From assembly GCA_947172415.1 (NCBI GenBank), contig OX359190.1:7378001-7442000 (forward strand): a stretch of DNA of 64,000 bases, in the 5' to 3' direction. A program made the position numbers and the translations under genes. Below, in pieces: positions 61,116 to 64,000 of the stretch (position 1 is its first letter; every line of letters starts with the position of its first letter). The notes under the pieces are model-generated. The model saw only the letters and a program-made list of their open reading frames with translations. It had not been told where the DNA came from and made no database searches. The DNA comes from Chondrosia reniformis (taxonomy: Eukaryota > Porifera > Demospongiae > Chondrillida > Chondrillidae).

Positions 61116-61917
61116 TTAGTGCACACAGGTGGCAGGATGGATGGTAGTACCAGGGAGAACATGCTGCTGGATGATTGGGAGGAGTGTAGTGGCTGTTCTG
61201 TCTGGTACAAGCTCCATGTACCCAAGCGAAGGAGTGGTAGAAGTATCTACCATTCCAAAGACCCATTTCTCTCGTGTTGTTGCTCTGCCTCTGTGGTACT
61301 AGAGATTATGAAGATGTGTGTCGTAAATGTGATGTAATTCTGTAATTTGGGAAATTTTGTGTACCTTAGGTTTATGTCTGAATAGACTTTCGTCTATCTG
61401 GACGACCTTCCCTGTTTCACCCAATGTAATGGTCATCTGCAACAATTGACGACTGCAGATTTCCCTTAGCCATTGATAGACATCAATGGCTATGCGGTTC
61501 AAAACCCCTGCTTCTTCCTCCGCATCAGAAACAGGGTACTGTCTAGCCCACCAATATAGCAGAATCAGCCACTTCTGCAACGTAATTCTGGACTTTTCAA
61601 AAAAGCTTCCAGAACGGATTGTAGCTGTTTTCCTGCAGTTGGCAATGGGGCACCTCCACCGATATCCATCAGATATGTCAGCCCTGACTTCCCACTGCAT
61701 TGGCTGAGGTGCACTGAGGGTACTACAATTAGGGCAAATCTTTGCCCTAGCTAGCAGATCTTTGCCTGTGAAATAAGATGTGCATATAGGTTTAGAGTCC
61801 CTTATTTTAACTGTTGTAGCTTAATGTAGTTTACATTTTCCCTTATTTACCTTTCATATAGCTTATTATGCCATCTGTACTTCCTAAGATCACTGGACCA
61901 AGACCAAGAAGAGACAT
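61116..61917 (-). pseudogene. Merlin/IS1595-type transposase, spliced, truncated before the last catalytic region
   Basis: Three exons are inferred: 61851-61917, 61365-61765 and 61116-61298. They join in frame and give a zinc ribbon (KICPNCSTLSAP ... WRCPIANCRK), a helical middle (RSGSFFEKSRITLQKWLILL YWWARQYPVSDAEEEAGV) and the first catalytic Asp (VVQIDESLFRHKPK). Then follow YHRGRATTREKWVFGMVDTS and LVPDRTATTLLPIIQQHVLP GTTIH. Intact relatives continue H-S-D-E/Q-W; here the frame reads PATCVH and stops, so the second half of the active site is lost. The sharp splice phases suggest a domesticated-style or recently inserted copy. An alternative frame beyond 61116 was not found. Confidence 0.72.
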
Positions 61918-62051
61918 TTTACAAAAACTGGATGAAATCCCGCCATAAAAGCATTAATTTCCTCTCAATTATTTCCGATGATTTCATTTTAACACTTAAA
62001 TTAAAAGTAATAATTAAAAAAGGGTGAAATTGTTAATCAGTTCGTAAACGA

Positions 62052-62107
62052 TGACGTAATAACCATGTGATGATGACGTAATACCCCTGTGACGTCACAT
62101 GACGTCA
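62052..62107. promoter_or_regulatory. Cluster of four CRE-like sites
   Basis: TGACGTAA occurs at 62052-62059 and 62074-62081, and perfect TGACGTCA palindromes at 62090-62097 and 62100-62107. This is the ATF/CREB consensus. It lies about 140-190 bp upstream of the Merlin ATG. Confidence 0.45.
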
Positions 62108-62171
62108 TTCGTTACGATCTGTTGCTGGTCCGTTCTCTTCACTTGATCTGCTTTCATAAGCGTAAAGCTTT

Positions 62172-62316
62172 ATACACTGTAAAAACTGGTGTGCTAATTT
62201 AGCACATGTGCTCTTTCGCACACGTGCTGAAATGACACACTTTTGCACCTACACAGTGCAATTTCAACACATGTGTTATTTTGACACACATAAGTGTGCT
62301 GAAACAACGCACTTAA
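62172..62316. repeat. Foldback region of short palindromes
   Basis: It starts ACACTGTAAAAACTGGTGTG and holds several mirrored segments (TAGCACATGTGCT, AACACATGTGTT, CACACATAAGTGTG). It is likely a small DNA element. Confidence 0.4.
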
Positions 62317-62697
62317 CTGCTTATAAGGAGAACAAGGAAATAATTAACCGTTTTAACACCTACATTGGACTCACTTAGTCTCGCCATCGCGGCGTTGAAG
62401 AAAGGGTTTTTGACTATTCGCGCTTAAGGTTGTTCTATCTTATTCATTATTTCGCGACCCTTTTAATAATAAGGCAGTTGTAACTTATATGTTTATACCT
62501 CTCTATCTTGTTGTTGAAGACAGAAAAGATCTTGCGGATGATGATGATTCAGATTCAGTTGGCCGAGTTTCTTCTGCCATGACAAGCTACTCAAAGTCTA
62601 AACTGCTACAGACAGTGATCTATAGTACACGTGCATCTGAATATATACAGGCGTGATTTTCCGGCGCTTCCGATTAGATTGCTGGGGTAGTTCTAAA

Positions 62698-62755
62698 AAG
62701 CGAAATGAACGAAACGAACGAAACGAAACGAAACGAAACGAATGAAACAAAATGG
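62698..62755. repeat. (CGAAA/CGAAC)n microsatellite
   Basis: About ten units of CGAAA with CGAAC and TGAAA variants. Confidence 0.9.
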
Positions 62756-62871
62756 GAACTAATACAACGAAGCATAGTCGGGCGAGCCAGACCAAAGTAA
62801 GGTCTGGTCGACGTCTAACTCGTATTCAAGTTATGTGCATAGTGGGCGGAGTTGACGCATACTAGTTAAGA

Positions 62872-63306
62872 AAGGTTTGTTTTGATTAGGCGCTCTGGGG
62901 TCATCTAAAATCGGACACCATCTGCTACTAATTTCAACATTCTTGGGCTGTAAATAGCTTAGGTATCCACTTTGTAGCTTCTAATATCTTTAACAAGGCT
63001 AGTTCAAACTAAATATCAGTAATAACAGCCACAGAGTCATTTTATCTTAGTGTACCACCGACCTTCCTGAATTTTCACACTTTTAATCTGCACAAGTGGG
63101 ATTCTAGGTCAATACCCATTTTTACATTTAACCGTGTCAAATAAGCTTTAGTTAACATCCAAATAATGCCTAGAATATATACAACTGAATGCTACATTAG
63201 TCCTAGAAGTTCATTTTAACACCACTAACTTCAGTTATTTTCATTTTTTTGAAGAAAAGGTGTCCGATTTTGGATGACCCCAGAGCGCCTAATCAAAACA
63301 AACCTT
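62872..63306. mobile_element. 435-bp element with ~48-bp terminal inverted repeats
   Basis: AAGGTTTGTTTTGATTAGGC continues to TCGGACACC on the left. The right end mirrors it (GGTGTCCGATTTTGGATGAC to AAAACAAACCTT) with very few mismatches. The interior is non-coding. The superfamily is not clear, and no convincing target duplication was seen. Confidence 0.8.
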
Positions 63307-63459
63307 CCTCTGTCATCTCAAAACGGTTAAATCTCAATCTTCTCCTGGTAGTAGCCCTTGAGGCCCACAGCAAAGACTAAACATATAGTTGATACCTCAA
63401 TTGAAAGTGAAACATAATCAAATGCGTGTACATGATGACAATTACAGACTAAATGAGTA

Positions 63460-64000
63460 CAGTAGAACCTCAGTTATCCGAACCTCGATTAACTGGCTGC
63501 TCGGATTATCCAGCCTCGAAGGTCGCATACTCTTATTAACGCCCATCGTTTGTTTAGTACACATGCGAGTTCACAGCGAAGTGATGGCTAGTTCGAGTGG
63601 CTCTGCGAGGAGAAGGAAGTGCTTAGTTCTTCCCCTAGAGAGCAAGATAGCTAAACTGGAGCGACTGAAGGCTGGAGCAACCCAAGCGCAGCTTGCGGAG
63701 GAGTACAGGATCGGAAGTTCGACCGTTAGCGAAATCAAAAAGAATAAGGCCAAAATAACATCGTTCGCGTCTAGGATGGACAGTATAGACATGAGCAAGA
63801 AAGGACGCAAGGTAATGCGATTGGCTAATGATGACAAGCTCAATGAAGCTGTTTATCTTTGGTTCTCTCAAAAGTGGAGCCAAGACATGCCAGTAAGTGG
63901 ACCCGTTCTGTGTGAGAAAGCTGCGCAGCTACACGAGCTGCTTCACGAGGGTAAATCTGAGCCTCCTTTCCAAGCTAGTAGGGGTTGGCTTTGGCGTTTT
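63460..64000. mobile_element. Pogo/Tigger transposon, left part (continues beyond window)
   Basis: The left terminus CAGTAGAACCTCAGTTATCC follows a TA and is 124 bp before the transposase ATG. The right end is outside the window. Confidence 0.75.
63584..64000 (+). CDS. Pogo-type (CENP-B/Tigger) transposase, N-terminal part
   Basis: An open frame from MASSSGSARRRKCLVLPLES runs without a stop for 139 codons to the window edge. Residues ~8-60 form the first helix-turn-helix (SKIAKLERLKAGATQAQLAE EYRIGSSTVSEIKKNK), as in CENP-B and pogo. Residues ~80-139 form the second DNA-binding domain (LNEAVYLWFSQKWSQDMPVS GPVLCEKAAQLHE ... SRGWLWRF). The catalytic DDE domain should lie outside the window. 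No frameshift is seen, so the element may be young or intact. The three TA-flanked MITEs in the window have related termini and may be mobilised by such an enzyme. Confidence 0.85.
   Translation, partial: MASSSGSARRRKCLVLPLESKIAKLERLKAGATQAQLAEEYRIGSSTVSEIKKNKAKITSFASRMDSIDMSKKGRKVMRLANDDKLNEAVYLWFSQKWSQDMPVSGPVLCEKAAQLHELLHEGKSEPPFQASRGWLWRF

Noticed and set aside
63571..63883. Minus-strand ORFs of 82-90 aa
   Set aside because: They are antisense to the clearly recognisable pogo transposase.

Overview
The window is eukaryotic and animal-like. It is AT-rich, its genes are split by mostly short GT-AG introns, and it holds clear orthologues of metazoan housekeeping genes (TMEM87, TBC1D5, LIN52, SPOP, a TAX1BP1/CALCOCO-type receptor, SDHAF3, ZNF830). 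It also carries Merlin and pogo transposons and many small foldback elements. Compact genes, a divergent single-exon 7TM receptor and a dense MITE load suggest an early-branching animal, most likely a demosponge. The organism call is inference; the gene identities come from my own translations and remembered family motifs.

Layout. 1-1012 (+): the 3' end of a TMEM87 gene. 1563-14522 (-): TBC1D5 in 19 exons. Its largest intron holds a broken DUF7869-type mobile gene (7402-9453, +), part of which is inverted, followed by a 25-bp tandem array. 14741-15049 (-): intronless LIN52, with a pogo MITE ending 24 bp upstream of its ATG. 16.2-16.5 kb: LINE debris. 17268-18362 (-): intronless 7TM receptor. 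20026-25757 (-): SPOP in 9 exons, with a 50-bp tandem array in one intron. 26444-32508 (-): SKICH / coiled-coil / UBZ autophagy receptor in 11 exons. 32739-36963 and 40740-46229 (-): two tandem paralogous multi-finger C2H2 genes with identical intron phases and a shared, unrecognised N-terminal region. A ~170-180-bp satellite lies between them, and a ~20-bp array lies in an intron of the second. 49439-49888 (-): small ankyrin protein. 50254-50745 (+): CARD-only protein. 51150-52047 (-) and 52062-55863 (+): SDHAF3 and ZNF830, head to head with 14 bp between their ATGs. 56.3-64 kb: mobile-element territory, with a pogo MITE, a decayed P-loop NTPase-like gene, a Merlin/IS1595 transposase lacking its end, a 435-bp TIR element, and the start of an apparently intact pogo transposase that runs off the window.

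Functional links are loose. TBC1D5 (Rab7 GAP/retromer) and the SKICH receptor both act in endolysosomal/autophagy biology. LIN52 and the zinc-finger pair are nuclear regulators, and ZNF830 is a nuclear RNA/DNA-associated factor. Nothing suggests operon-like co-regulation except the very tight SDHAF3/ZNF830 promoter.

The most unusual things seen are: the ~240-bp inverted segment inside the DUF7869 gene; a family of palindromic repeats whose centre resembles a hammerhead ribozyme core (CTGANGA, short helix, GAAAC, GTC); and the tandem zinc-finger genes with a conserved N-terminal region I cannot place. Exon boundaries were set by hand from GT/AG sites and reading-frame continuity. They are internally consistent (the exons sum to whole codons) except where noted.
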